This document shows positions 8,371-17,739 of a stretch of DNA of 64,000 nt, piece after piece. The position numbers and the translations under genes were made by a program. Under the pieces are notes generated by a model, which was given only the letters and a program-made list of their open reading frames with translations, did not search any database and was not told the DNA's origin. Source of the DNA: JAHFTW01 sp041659985 (GTDB taxonomy: Archaea > Thermoplasmatota > E2 > JACPAO01 > JAHFTW01); assembly GCA_041659985.1 (NCBI GenBank), contig JBAZXE010000003.1, positions 4,470-68,469 on the forward strand, in the 5' to 3' direction. Position 1 is the stretch's first letter. Each line of letters opens with the position of its first letter.

Positions 8371-8875
8371 GCGGCCCGGGCGCCCCCTGGTCGCGGCCCT
8401 CGGGCGGGGTCGGCGATCGCCCGGCGGTCCCCGCTTTGCGCGTGTGCCGCAAGGCCCGCCCAAACGCCGCCGCCGTGCGGGTCTGCCGGGCGTGGTGCGA
8501 CGTCAACTCACGGGCCAGGTCCACCGTGACCTGGGGATTCAACGGCTTGCGCAGGAACTGGGAGATGCGGGCCGAATTGAGGGCCTGGATGGCCACGTCC
8601 ATGTCGGGGAACGCGGTCGCCAGGACGCGGGGCACCGAGGGGTGGGACTTCTGGACGATGTTCAGGAAGGCCAGGCCGTCCATGGGGGCCATCCGGTAGT
8701 CCGACAGGATGAGGCCGACCTCGTCTTCGGTCAGAAGCTCCAGCATGAGCAGGGCTTCCGGTGCGGACTGGAACGTCACGACGGGGCAACGCAGGGCCGG
8801 CTCGAGGACGGCCTGGAGGCTCTCGCACGTATCGGGTTCGTCGTCCACGACGAGGACGAGGCGCTTCCCGGCCAC
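8360..8875 (-). CDS. Single-domain response regulator (receiver protein)
   Basis: 171 residues. The first 120 form a CheY-like receiver: acidic pocket DDEPD (about 11-15), phospho-acceptor Asp in ILSDYRMAPMDG (about 59), conserved Thr in VLATAF and Lys in LRKPLN. No output domain follows; the last 50 residues are basic and proline-rich. No histidine kinase is present in the window. The start is GTG 8875. The minus-strand CTTTAT box at 8901-8906 lies about 28 bases upstream, suggesting a leaderless transcript. It overlaps the end of the convergent hydrolase by 11 bases. Confidence 0.88.
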   Translation of the reverse strand: MAGKRLVLVVDDEPDTCESLQAVLEPALRCPVVTFQSAPEALLMLELLTEDEVGLILSDYRMAPMDGLAFLNIVQKSHPSVPRVLATAFPDMDVAIQALNSARISQFLRKPLNPQVTVDLARELTSHHARQTRTAAAFGRALRHTRKAGTAGRSPTPPEGRDQGAPGPPTA

Positions 8876-8897
8876 TCCCAGTAATTTTTCCGCCCTC

Positions 8898-8906
8898 GTG
8901 ATAAAG
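8898..8906 (-). promoter_or_regulatory. TATA-like box of the response regulator gene
   Basis: The minus strand reads CTTTATCAC, centred about 28 bases upstream of the GTG start at 8875, the spacing expected if transcription starts at the start codon itself. Confidence 0.5.
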
Positions 8907-8909
8907 ATT

Positions 8910-8929
8910 CAGGTTCCTTCCTGAACCTG
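8910..8929. promoter_or_regulatory. Inverted repeat next to the promoter
   Basis: CAGGTTC and GAACCTG are separated by six bases. The site sits directly upstream of the TATA-like box of the response regulator and in the leader region of the divergent helicase gene. It could be an operator or an RNA hairpin. Confidence 0.4.
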
Positions 8930-9074
8930 GGCCATGGAAGGACCCAAGCCATCCTTCCCAAACCCTCAAAGCCACCTTTTTCCTGGTCGCCAGTGGAAGC
9001 GACGCCCCGCCGCGTGGGCCGCAAGCCGAGGGACGCCTTGTTGTCCTGCCGGCACCGGACGCGGCAAGTGCACC

Positions 9075-10592
<1,518 letters not shown>

Positions 10593-10603
10593 CGCGGCGC
10601 ACC

Positions 10604-11464
10604 ATGGACCGCCAGCGAGCCCACGCGACGGTCATCGGCCAAGACAAGGCCGGAGTCATCGCCAAGATCTGCGCGTTCCTGTTCGAGTGCGGCGGCAACA
10701 TCGAGGAGCTCGACCAGCACGTCACGCATGGGCTGTTCACCATGCACCTGGAGGTTTCCTGGCCGCGCGAGGGGCGCAAGGTCAAGGAGATGCACGACGG
10801 CCTGCAAGCCGTGGTGGCCAAGCTTGGAATGGAACTGGAGTTCCGCGCCGCCGCGGACGGAGGAGACGGACCAACGCGGCTCGGGCTCCTGGTCACCAAG
10901 GAGTCGCATGCCCCCCGTGCCGTCCTCGAGGCGTGCCGGGCGAAGGCACTGCCGTGCCAGGTCGTCGTCCTCCTGGGCAACCGTGACGACCTCCGGTCAC
11001 TCGCCGAAGAATTCAGCATCCCGTTCCATCATGTCCCCGACGCCGACAAGCCGCAGCACGAGGCGGAACTCTTGCGCCTGCTGCGCGAGACCGCGGTCGA
11101 CCTCGTCGTCCTGGCCCGCTACATGCGCATCTTGAGCCCGAACTTCGTGTGGCGGTTCCCCAACCGCATCCTCAACATCCACCCGAGCCTCCTGCCGGCG
11201 TTCCCCGGCGCCGTCCCCTACCGGCAGGCGCTGCAGCGCGGCGTCCGTGTGGCCGGCGTCACGGCGCACCTTGTCACCGTCGACCTCGACCAAGGCCCCA
11301 TCCTGGCACAGGAATCGTTCTCCGTCGACGCGGCCGACGAATTGGCGGACGTGGTGCGGCGCGGGCGCGACCTCGAATCCAAGGTCCTCGTGGACGGAAT
11401 CCGCCTGTGGAATGCGGGGACCCTCGAAGTCGGCTGGGGCCGCACCTGGCCGGCGAGCGCCTGA
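10604..11464 (+). CDS. purU: Formyltetrahydrofolate deformylase
   Basis: 286 residues, the normal PurU length. An N-terminal ACT domain (about 7-80, with the pattern DKAGVIAKICAFLFECGGNI) precedes a formyltransferase domain. The catalytic triad is visible: Asn in ILNIHPSLLPAFPGAVPY, His in VAGVTAHLVT and Asp in VDLDQGPILAQE. The enzyme hydrolyses 10-formyl-THF to formate and THF, which feeds formate to purine synthesis. The gene follows the helicase after 11 bases. PurU is uncommon in archaea and looks bacterial. Confidence 0.92.
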   Translation: MDRQRAHATVIGQDKAGVIAKICAFLFECGGNIEELDQHVTHGLFTMHLEVSWPREGRKVKEMHDGLQAVVAKLGMELEFRAAADGGDGPTRLGLLVTKESHAPRAVLEACRAKALPCQVVVLLGNRDDLRSLAEEFSIPFHHVPDADKPQHEAELLRLLRETAVDLVVLARYMRILSPNFVWRFPNRILNIHPSLLPAFPGAVPYRQALQRGVRVAGVTAHLVTVDLDQGPILAQESFSVDAADELADVVRRGRDLESKVLVDGIRLWNAGTLEVGWGRTWPASA

Positions 11465-11516
11465 ACGGCCCGCCCGAGGCAGATTCACCTCGGAAGGTTC
11501 CTAACCCCCGCTTCGC

Positions 11517-12467
11517 ATGGAACATCGGGGATGCACTAGCTTGGCCTTCGACAAGCGCACGTTGGTCCTGCCCGAAGGGGCGGTCTTCGAGGAGCGCACG
11601 CTGGCCACCGTCGGCGACCTCATCCTCGGCGACCACGTGCGTTGCGGCTACGGCCTGCGCACCCCGGGCCGCGTCTTCCTCGGCCGCGGCGTCGAGGTCA
11701 AGGGCGACATCGCCGCCGGCAGCGACCTGCGCGCCGACACCTCCACGCACATCGAGGGCTCCGCCAAGGTCGGGGCTGCAGGGTTCCTCGGCGAGCGCTG
11801 CTTCGTGCAGGGCGACCTCGAGGTCGAGACCGACTTGGACGTCGGCGACGACGTGCGCGTCGGCGGCCGCCTGCAGGCCAAGGGCTGGGTCAACAAACGC
11901 GACCCGGTGCCGATGGTCCTCTACATTTTCCTCTACATGCTGGAACTGATGCGCCTCGGCCACTCCGAGGAAGTCGAGCGCATCCTGAAGGAATTGGAGG
12001 AGTCGGACGCCGACATCGCTGTCAGCGATGGCTTCCTCTTCGTGCCGGACCACTCGGTCCTCGACGCCACGGTCCTCGATATCCACGGCAACCTCGACGC
12101 CGCCAAGGGTGTGCGCATCCTCGGCAACGCCACGGTGCGCGGCCATGCCCGCCTGGGCGAAGGCGTCCGGGTCTTCGGCGCCGTGCGCGCCGATGGCGAC
12201 GTCGAACTGCGCCCCGGCGCAGAAGTGCAAGGCGACTTGGTGTCCGGCGGCGAGGTCGTGGTCGGCGAGGGTTGCACCATTCTCGGCAACCTGCACGGGC
12301 GCACCGTCATCCTCTACCCGGGGGCCACCATCGACGGCAAGGTCGTCGCCAGCGAAGGCGTCTCGTTCCGCACCGAGGCCCAGGCCAAGGCGCAGCAGAC
12401 CGCCGCAGAGAACGTCGAGACGTTTGCGGTCACCAAGTCCGCTGATTTGGCGGACCTCTTGGGGTAG
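11517..12467 (+). CDS. Bactofilin-like beta-helix protein with helical insert
   Basis: 316 residues. Two stretches (about 15-130 and 175-290) are built of short strand repeats with periodic Val/Gly and Asp (for example VGDLILGDHV, VFGAVRADGDV, VQGDLVSGGEVVVGEG), the pattern of bactofilin or hexapeptide-like beta helices. Between them is a helical insert (about 138-165, PMVLYIFLYMLELMRLG then a charged helix). Bactofilins polymerise into cytoskeletal scaffolds; related archaeal proteins affect cell shape. The start ATG 11517 lies about 26 bases after a weak AT box; TTG 11541 is possible. A C-terminal Ala/Gln tail follows the second helix. Confidence 0.72.
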   Translation: MEHRGCTSLAFDKRTLVLPEGAVFEERTLATVGDLILGDHVRCGYGLRTPGRVFLGRGVEVKGDIAAGSDLRADTSTHIEGSAKVGAAGFLGERCFVQGDLEVETDLDVGDDVRVGGRLQAKGWVNKRDPVPMVLYIFLYMLELMRLGHSEEVERILKELEESDADIAVSDGFLFVPDHSVLDATVLDIHGNLDAAKGVRILGNATVRGHARLGEGVRVFGAVRADGDVELRPGAEVQGDLVSGGEVVVGEGCTILGNLHGRTVILYPGATIDGKVVASEGVSFRTEAQAKAQQTAAENVETFAVTKSADLADLLG

Positions 12468-12472
12468 CCCCG

Positions 12473-13246
12473 TCAGACCCCGGTGGCGAGTTCCCAGGTG
12501 ATGACGTCGTCCGGAGCGAGCGGCATCAGGGAAATGCCGAAGTCGGCGGTGCTGCCGTTGACCTTGTAGCCCCAGTAAGGCGGTTCCCCGGCGTCCAGCG
12601 CGTTGCCGGCGCCATTGACCTTGTCGACGCCGAAGTCGAAGGCGTCATCGTAACTGTACTCGACAACGTTGCCGGTGACGGCCTCCCAGGCGACCAGGGC
12701 GTCGTGCACGTTGGCGAAGTCGGGGTGCGGCCGCGCCTTGTCCTCGTAGGCTGGCGCCGAGGCGAAGGCGTCGATGTCCATCCAGATGGTGTCGGTGGTG
12801 CTGGCGCGCGGCGGCACGACGGCGGTGTAGAGAACCTCGATGGTGACGGAGGCCATGCGGACGACGGTGGCGCTGGCGAGCGCGGTTGACAAGCCGTCGT
12901 CCGCGAAGACCTCGACAGGGGTGTGTCCGTAGCGCAAGCCTTGCAACGTGACTGTCCAAGTCTCGTTGGCCTGCGTGTTGCCCGAGACGTAGATGGCGTC
13001 CCCTCCGTCGCCGTCGCTGCCGATGACTGAGATGGCGGCGGGCTTGGAGATGGTGCCGCGAAGGGTGATGGTGTCCGCGTCGGTCGGCGTCGGTTGTTCC
13101 AAGGTGAGGATCAGGGCGATGGGGGCGGACTGCGTCGATGTCGGGGCAGTCGACGGCGTCGCGGATTCGTCCGGGGCCTCTGGCGTGGCACTGCAGCCCG
13201 CAAGGGCGACAATGAGGAGGACAACGAGGGCAAACGGTCGGATCAT
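12473..13246 (-). CDS. Lipoprotein with C-terminal DUF4430-like domain
   Basis: 257 residues. The signal peptide ends in the lipobox ALAGC (Cys18), followed by a Thr/Ser/Pro-rich linker. Residues 45-130 look like an Ig-like beta domain. The C-terminal part carries the pattern PYWGYKVNGSTADFGIS and DDVITWEL, as in DUF4430 (transcobalamin C-terminal-like) domains. The protein is presumably displayed on the cell surface. Its ATG overlaps the TGA of the upstream cytochrome-like gene (ATGA), so the two exported proteins are translated together. Confidence 0.8.
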   Translation of the reverse strand: MIRPFALVVLLIVALAGCSATPEAPDESATPSTAPTSTQSAPIALILTLEQPTPTDADTITLRGTISKPAAISVIGSDGDGGDAIYVSGNTQANETWTVTLQGLRYGHTPVEVFADDGLSTALASATVVRMASVTIEVLYTAVVPPRASTTDTIWMDIDAFASAPAYEDKARPHPDFANVHDALVAWEAVTGNVVEYSYDDAFDFGVDKVNGAGNALDAGEPPYWGYKVNGSTADFGISLMPLAPDDVITWELATGV

Positions 13247-14205
13247 GGGGAAGAGCGCCTCCGGAGGACGATCAGGGCGAGGAGGAGAAGGGACAATGGC
13301 GCGAGGCCGGATGGCGGCGAATCACGGTCGCCCGGAAGATCGACGGCGAAGCCCGGGACCGTGAAGGAGAGTCCCTGGTCGGGCGAGCGGCGCTCTTCCC
13401 CCTCGCTGCGGTAGTCGAGCGTATGGCCGCCCGAATCAAGCCCTTCGAAACGGATGCGCCACTCGGGGCCGGTGGTCCGGCGCTCCCACGCGCCGCCGTC
13501 GAGCCGCCACCAAATCTCCGTTGCGTTGCCGTCGGCGTGGCGGCCTTCGACCTGCACGGTTTCGGAGGTCACGTTGGCCTGCGCCGTCGGAGCCAAGAGC
13601 GGCAGCGCGCGCCACAGGGACACGGCCGCCTGCGAGGGCGGGAACGAGGCCGTCAGATTCGCCGACGAGTCGAAGCGTTCGCCGCCGTCGGAGGTGTTGG
13701 TGGCGATGACGTGGTTCCCGTTGGCGGAGAGCACGGCGAGCCAAACCTTGCGTTCAGTGGGCCGGGTTTCGAGGCCAGGCGCCGTCCAGTCCGCCTGCCA
13801 TTCACGCATCAACGTGCCTTCCGGGAGGTACGTGATTTCCTGCGGGTTGGGGACGCGCAACTTCCCTTCGAATCCGTCCGGGACGGCAAACGACCCGCCG
13901 TCGATGGAGAGGTCGAAGCCGCCTTGCGGAGCCGGCGGGGGGAGGGCTTGGGGGCCGCCGGTCACACGGATGGTCAGGCGATAGGTCTGACCAACCTCCC
14001 ACGCTTCTGGAAGGCCCTCCAGCTGGGCGAACGCCGGCTCGTGGAGGGCGGGAGCCACGGTGTGGCACGACAGGCAGGTGGCGCCGGCCCGGCCGGAGAA
14101 GCCCGGCGAGGAGGCGAAGGTGGCGTCCGCGTCCTGGGCCAGCCACACAGCACCGGGCAGAAGGCCCAGCAGGAGCGTGGCGGCCAGGAGGCGGTTCAAG
14201 CCCAC
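13243..14205 (-). CDS. Exported protein with CxxCH motif and C-terminal TM anchor
   Basis: 320 residues. An N-terminal signal peptide is followed by TCLSCH (about 43-48), a c-type haem attachment motif. Residues 60-190 resemble the reeler/choice-of-anchor-V type beta domain (GLPEAWEVGQTYRLTI, WQADWTAP, NGNHVI), and a further Ig-like region follows. The end has a TM helix and RRRSS, which leaves the protein tethered outside the membrane. A single haem and beta domain suggests surface electron transfer or redox sensing; this is inference. It is the first gene of an operon with the DUF4430-like lipoprotein. Confidence 0.78.
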   Translation of the reverse strand: MGLNRLLAATLLLGLLPGAVWLAQDADATFASSPGFSGRAGATCLSCHTVAPALHEPAFAQLEGLPEAWEVGQTYRLTIRVTGGPQALPPPAPQGGFDLSIDGGSFAVPDGFEGKLRVPNPQEITYLPEGTLMREWQADWTAPGLETRPTERKVWLAVLSANGNHVIATNTSDGGERFDSSANLTASFPPSQAAVSLWRALPLLAPTAQANVTSETVQVEGRHADGNATEIWWRLDGGAWERRTTGPEWRIRFEGLDSGGHTLDYRSEGEERRSPDQGLSFTVPGFAVDLPGDRDSPPSGLAPLSLLLLALIVLRRRSSP

Positions 14206-14407
14206 TTGCGGGTCGTCAACCAGAATGGAATGCTGAAAAGCCCTCTGTCAAAGGCGGTTGATGCCACGACGCCGAAATCGCTCGGTACTAATGGGGTGTG
14301 GAGGGGGTGCGGAAAGGGAGGAACGTACGAATGAGGGGGAAAAGGGTGCGAGGTCGCGTCGGTTTGGATTCGCGCCCCGGCAGTCTCACCCAAGAGGCGA
14401 ACGGACC

Positions 14408-14641
14408 TCAAGGAAGGGGGATGTGGTCGACGGTCTCCAAGACGAAGGCGATGGTGCGGGCGGCCTCCTCCTGGACGAACGCGACCGCAGCCATCCCGTC
14501 GCTGGCGGCCCCGCCGTCGCAGTACGCGTAGTTCACCGTGGGGGCAGCGGGACCATAGTACTGGCACGCCGAAGCCGAGGGGGCGGCCACCAGCGCAACG
14601 GCGGTCAATGCAATCATCATCAAGGGCAGGGTTTTGTTCAT
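14408..14641 (-). CDS. Small secreted protein
   Basis: 77 residues. The start ATG 14641 has a good Shine-Dalgarno (AAGGAGAC) about ten bases upstream on the minus strand and begins with a signal peptide (MNKTLPLMMIALTAVALVAA, then PSASA). The mature peptide of about 50 residues is small, has two cysteines (ACQYYG and YCDGG) that could form a disulfide, and ends without a membrane anchor. No family recognised. The 202 bases between its stop and the downstream cytochrome-like gene show no further gene. Confidence 0.65.
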   Translation of the reverse strand: MNKTLPLMMIALTAVALVAAPSASACQYYGPAAPTVNYAYCDGGAASDGMAAVAFVQEEAARTIAFVLETVDHIPLP

Positions 14642-14791
14642 GGTTTTTCGTCTCCTTGTTTGAAGGCGATCCGGTTGGGGACCGCTTCGAAGGGTAGGAA
14701 ACGAGGGCATGGCTTAGCCCGACTGGAGCATGCGAGGGCCACGAGTTTCCCTCTGTTGGACCGGCGTTCAGCCCACCTTTGCTCCACTCCG

Positions 14792-14797
14792 TTTATA
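14792..14797 (+). promoter_or_regulatory. TATA box of the secreted-lipoprotein-regulator cassette
   Basis: TTTATA is centred 26-27 bases upstream of the ATG at 14821, the archaeal spacing to a transcription start. This predicts a leaderless mRNA for the three-gene cassette. Confidence 0.65.
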
Positions 14798-14820
14798 CTG
14801 CCCTGCGCGCCTGATGAGGC

Positions 14821-15237
14821 ATGGCTGAGCAAACCCGCCCCGCCGCCTCCAACTTCCCCCGCCGTGCCACGGGCCTGCTCCAGCGACTTGGACTCCTTGG
14901 CGTGGCCGCCGTGCTGCTGGCGCCCTCGGGGCAGGCTTGGGTCCTCATGACGTATGCTCCCGTTCACGTCGATGTTGACGTCAACTACGGCCTCGACCCG
15001 GACCAGGGGGAGGCGTCGATGGGGGCGACGGTCCTAGTGTGCTCCGAGAATGACGAATACAGGCTGGTTGACGTGGACGACGATCCCGGGTGGGTCACGG
15101 TTTGGACACGCAACGGTGCAGACGAGAGCGAAGGCTCCCGCAAGACAACGGCTGGCTGCGGGTCCGACGAATCTGAACCGGAGTCGCCCGTCGAGGTCAC
15201 AGTCTGGGTCGACCAGCGGCCTTGGGGCATCGTTTGA
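14821..15237 (+). CDS. Secreted protein, first gene of sensor cassette
   Basis: 138 residues. A basic N-terminus leads into a hydrophobic signal (about 22-38) that ends near GQAWV. The mature part is an acidic beta-rich domain with two cysteines (VLVCSEN and AGCGSD). No family recognised. ATG 14821 lies 27 bases from a TATA box, supporting a leaderless start. Its TGA is overlapped by the TTG start of the next gene, and the following gene overlaps again, so the three products are likely made in fixed proportion. It may be a ligand or partner for the membrane regulator two genes downstream. Confidence 0.72.
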   Translation: MAEQTRPAASNFPRRATGLLQRLGLLGVAAVLLAPSGQAWVLMTYAPVHVDVDVNYGLDPDQGEASMGATVLVCSENDEYRLVDVDDDPGWVTVWTRNGADESEGSRKTTAGCGSDESEPESPVEVTVWVDQRPWGIV

Positions 15238-16064
15238 ACCGGTCTGCGGTCCTGATGCTGGTGGGCGTGCTCGCTGCCGGGTGCGCGGGCCCCGCAGGAA
15301 CGCTCGGCGGCGGCGAGGCGACGGTCGAAGATTACGCGCTCCCCCTCGTCGGTGGGCCGGGGTCCCTGACGTTGACCGAGTGCGTAGCCCTGAAGGCCAC
15401 CGCCCATCTCCCAGGGGGCATCGGCGCCGCAGACCGCCCCCCGGGATGGCCCGCCTCGCCCGGGACGGACCTGCCGAACATAGTCGTCCAAGCGTTGCGA
15501 TGCTCCCGCATCAGCGTGGGGCCGTTCGAGCGAGGCCCCGTCCACGTCGTCCTGGAGTGGCACGGAGACGCCCAGGCGCCGGCCCAATGCTTGGAGGGGC
15601 AAAATGGCCCCCGGGAGACACGCATTTTGTCCACGGCCTTGTTGGACGATTCAGAAATCGCTGACTACTTGGAGCGTGAATACCACGTGCCTGTTCGGGT
15701 CGCCACGTTCACTGAGGACGAGGTCACTCTAGGTCCGGTCCAGTTGCACACCTGGACGCTGCGCGTAGGGGAGGGCCCACAATCGGAGGTCCGGCTCGAA
15801 GCCGACCCGGCCAACGGCGTCGAACAGTGGCAGTGGCGTCTGTTTTGGGCATCGGGCGACGGTGTGGCCAGCCTTGACATTGCCTGGTCCGGAACGGGTT
15901 CAACGGCGCTGCGCCCGGCAGAAGGGGCCTTCCATCCTCCAATGCTTATTGGCCGAATGGCCAACCAGACGTTCCTCGGCTCAGGGGTATGGTACCCGAA
16001 CCTGGATGGTCATGGTGCCTTCACCGCTTACCTTGACCAGCACTGTCGGGAGATGCAGGGGTGA
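15234..16064 (+). CDS. Lipoprotein, second gene of sensor cassette
   Basis: 276 residues from TTG 15234, which overlaps the previous stop (TTGA); ATG 15255 and TTG 15222 are alternatives. A short signal peptide ends in LAAGC, a lipobox. The mature protein is beta-rich and acidic, with cysteines in LTECVAL, ALRCSR and PAQCLEG and a final Cys near the C-terminus. No family recognised. Base composition and codon use look slightly less GC-biased than the neighbours. Its stop is overlapped by the GTG of the membrane regulator gene. Confidence 0.72.
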   Translation: MNRSAVLMLVGVLAAGCAGPAGTLGGGEATVEDYALPLVGGPGSLTLTECVALKATAHLPGGIGAADRPPGWPASPGTDLPNIVVQALRCSRISVGPFERGPVHVVLEWHGDAQAPAQCLEGQNGPRETRILSTALLDDSEIADYLEREYHVPVRVATFTEDEVTLGPVQLHTWTLRVGEGPQSEVRLEADPANGVEQWQWRLFWASGDGVASLDIAWSGTGSTALRPAEGAFHPPMLIGRMANQTFLGSGVWYPNLDGHGAFTAYLDQHCREMQG

Positions 16065-17665
16065 GGATTGCCCTGCTGGTCTTGCTTAGCGTCGTTGCCT
16101 TGGCCGGACCCGGTGCCGCCTCCGAACCAACGCCGCTGGCAATCAACTTCCGCGTCCCCGCCCAAGCCGAGGGCCGGCTAGCGGTCAACGCCGCCGAGTG
16201 GGCCCTGCTGGTCTTTCCGCCTGCACACACGAACGTGGTCGACCTCGAGTTGGCGCAAGCCGGCAAGGCGACTACGTACACGTACCTGCAATACACGGTG
16301 AGCGAAGGGCCCTTAGCGTGGGAGCCCGATTCGCTTTCCATTCGCGATTCGAACATGCCCCTGCAGCCGGGGTTGCGCGCCACAGCGACGTTTCCCGCCG
16401 GGCGCTGGGGCTCCCTGTTCATCGTGGCGGACGACATTGAACTCTCCATGGGCGACGCGCAGGTCATCCTCGGCCAGGCAGAGGCGGGATCTCCGACCGA
16501 ACCCCAACTCCCCCCCGGCGAGGTCCCGGTAGGGACCGTGCGGCCCCTTTGGCCCGACATCCCTGTCACCTCGGCAACCCTCGGCCTTTCCAACGGAGAG
16601 CAGGGCGCGTCCTTCCGGTTCGAGGCAACTGGCGTCCAACAACTTGAATGGCACAACGCCACGGTGGCTTGCCTTGACTCCCAAAGTTGCCCGGATACCC
16701 CAGCCTATTGGCAGTCCATCCTTCCCCTTGGCGACGGGAACGACCGCATCGAGGTCCGTAACTACACCGAGCTCACGACGACGGGCGGCCACGCAATCGG
16801 CTCGGGCCAGGCGTTCCTGGCTGCGATGGGTGGCGCCCGGATTGACGTTGCCCTCGAAGGATCCATGCGCCTGCCCGGGGCCCAACTCGTCCGGTGTGAC
16901 CCCGACTGTGCGGCTCCCGACGAAGGCACGCTGCTTGCCAACGGCAGCTTAACGCTGAGGGGCCTCGAGCCCTTACCGGGACGCAGCGACCGTCTGCGCG
17001 GCCAACTCGGCGGGACGGCAACGTCAGCGCGCCTCGACGAGGAGCCCCGCCCGGGTCTCTTGCGTGCCTCGGCGGTGGCTGGCGGAGCGGCGCTTGGGCT
17101 GGCCCTGCTGGCCAAACTCATGGCGGTCTTGTTTTGGCGGCGCCCGCGTGTGCCCCCGGCCGACCATCCCCGACGCCAGACCTTGCAGAGTCTCGTGGTC
17201 CAAGAGCCGGGGCTCACGTTCCGTCAACTGCAACGCCGCGTCGGGTGGGCAAACGGCGTCACGCGGCACCATCTCGACCACCTCGTCCGAGCCCGGGCCA
17301 TCGTTGCGCGACCCTATCGCAACACCGTGCGTTACTTCGAAAACCATGGCCGGTACGACACCGATTGGCAGAGAGTCGTGTTGACCCGTGACGCGGAGCA
17401 ACGCTGGCTCCTCGATTGGCTTGCGCAGCGCGGCGGCGCCAGCCAGGTAGAAATTGTGCGTGCCGCGTTATCCACCCGAGGTTGGAGCCGTTCGGCGACG
17501 CAGCGCCGACTCAAGGCCCTGGTCAGCACGAGCCTCGTTCACGCAGCACCGGCGGTCCGCCCCCGGTTCTACATCGCCCCCGGTCGGCCACCGCCACTTG
17601 CGGCGACGGGCGGTTCGTATGGGGGGACTCGCTTGTCTTTGGCCCTGGTTCCCCGGGATACTTGA
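16061..17665 (+). CDS. Membrane-anchored winged-helix regulator with extracellular sensor
   Basis: 534 residues from GTG 16061 (GTGA overlap). A signal peptide (about 1-20) is followed by a beta-rich exterior part of about 310 residues containing one likely disulfide pair (CLDSQSC). A single TM helix (about 337-358) precedes the RRPR basic flank. The cytoplasmic part has two winged-helix domains: about 368-425 (LVVQEPGLTFRQLQRRV, GVTRHHLDHLVRARAIV, then a wing and RYFEN) and about 445-510. The topology is that of a one-component receptor that binds DNA from the membrane. Extracellular partners are likely the two upstream products. Confidence 0.82.
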   Translation: MRIALLVLLSVVALAGPGAASEPTPLAINFRVPAQAEGRLAVNAAEWALLVFPPAHTNVVDLELAQAGKATTYTYLQYTVSEGPLAWEPDSLSIRDSNMPLQPGLRATATFPAGRWGSLFIVADDIELSMGDAQVILGQAEAGSPTEPQLPPGEVPVGTVRPLWPDIPVTSATLGLSNGEQGASFRFEATGVQQLEWHNATVACLDSQSCPDTPAYWQSILPLGDGNDRIEVRNYTELTTTGGHAIGSGQAFLAAMGGARIDVALEGSMRLPGAQLVRCDPDCAAPDEGTLLANGSLTLRGLEPLPGRSDRLRGQLGGTATSARLDEEPRPGLLRASAVAGGAALGLALLAKLMAVLFWRRPRVPPADHPRRQTLQSLVVQEPGLTFRQLQRRVGWANGVTRHHLDHLVRARAIVARPYRNTVRYFENHGRYDTDWQRVVLTRDAEQRWLLDWLAQRGGASQVEIVRAALSTRGWSRSATQRRLKALVSTSLVHAAPAVRPRFYIAPGRPPPLAATGGSYGGTRLSLALVPRDT

Positions 17666-17709
17666 CCGGCCTTGGCCTTCGAGGGGTAGCCGGTCGGCTT
17701 GGAGCCTTC

Positions 17710-17715
17710 AAATAT
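17710..17715 (+). promoter_or_regulatory. TATA box of lysS
   Basis: AAATAT is centred about 27 bases before ATG 17740, which fits a leaderless lysS transcript. The box lies 45 bases past the stop of the regulator gene. Confidence 0.6.
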
Positions 17716-17739
17716 GGAGGGCTTCGTCGCGACGTGCCC

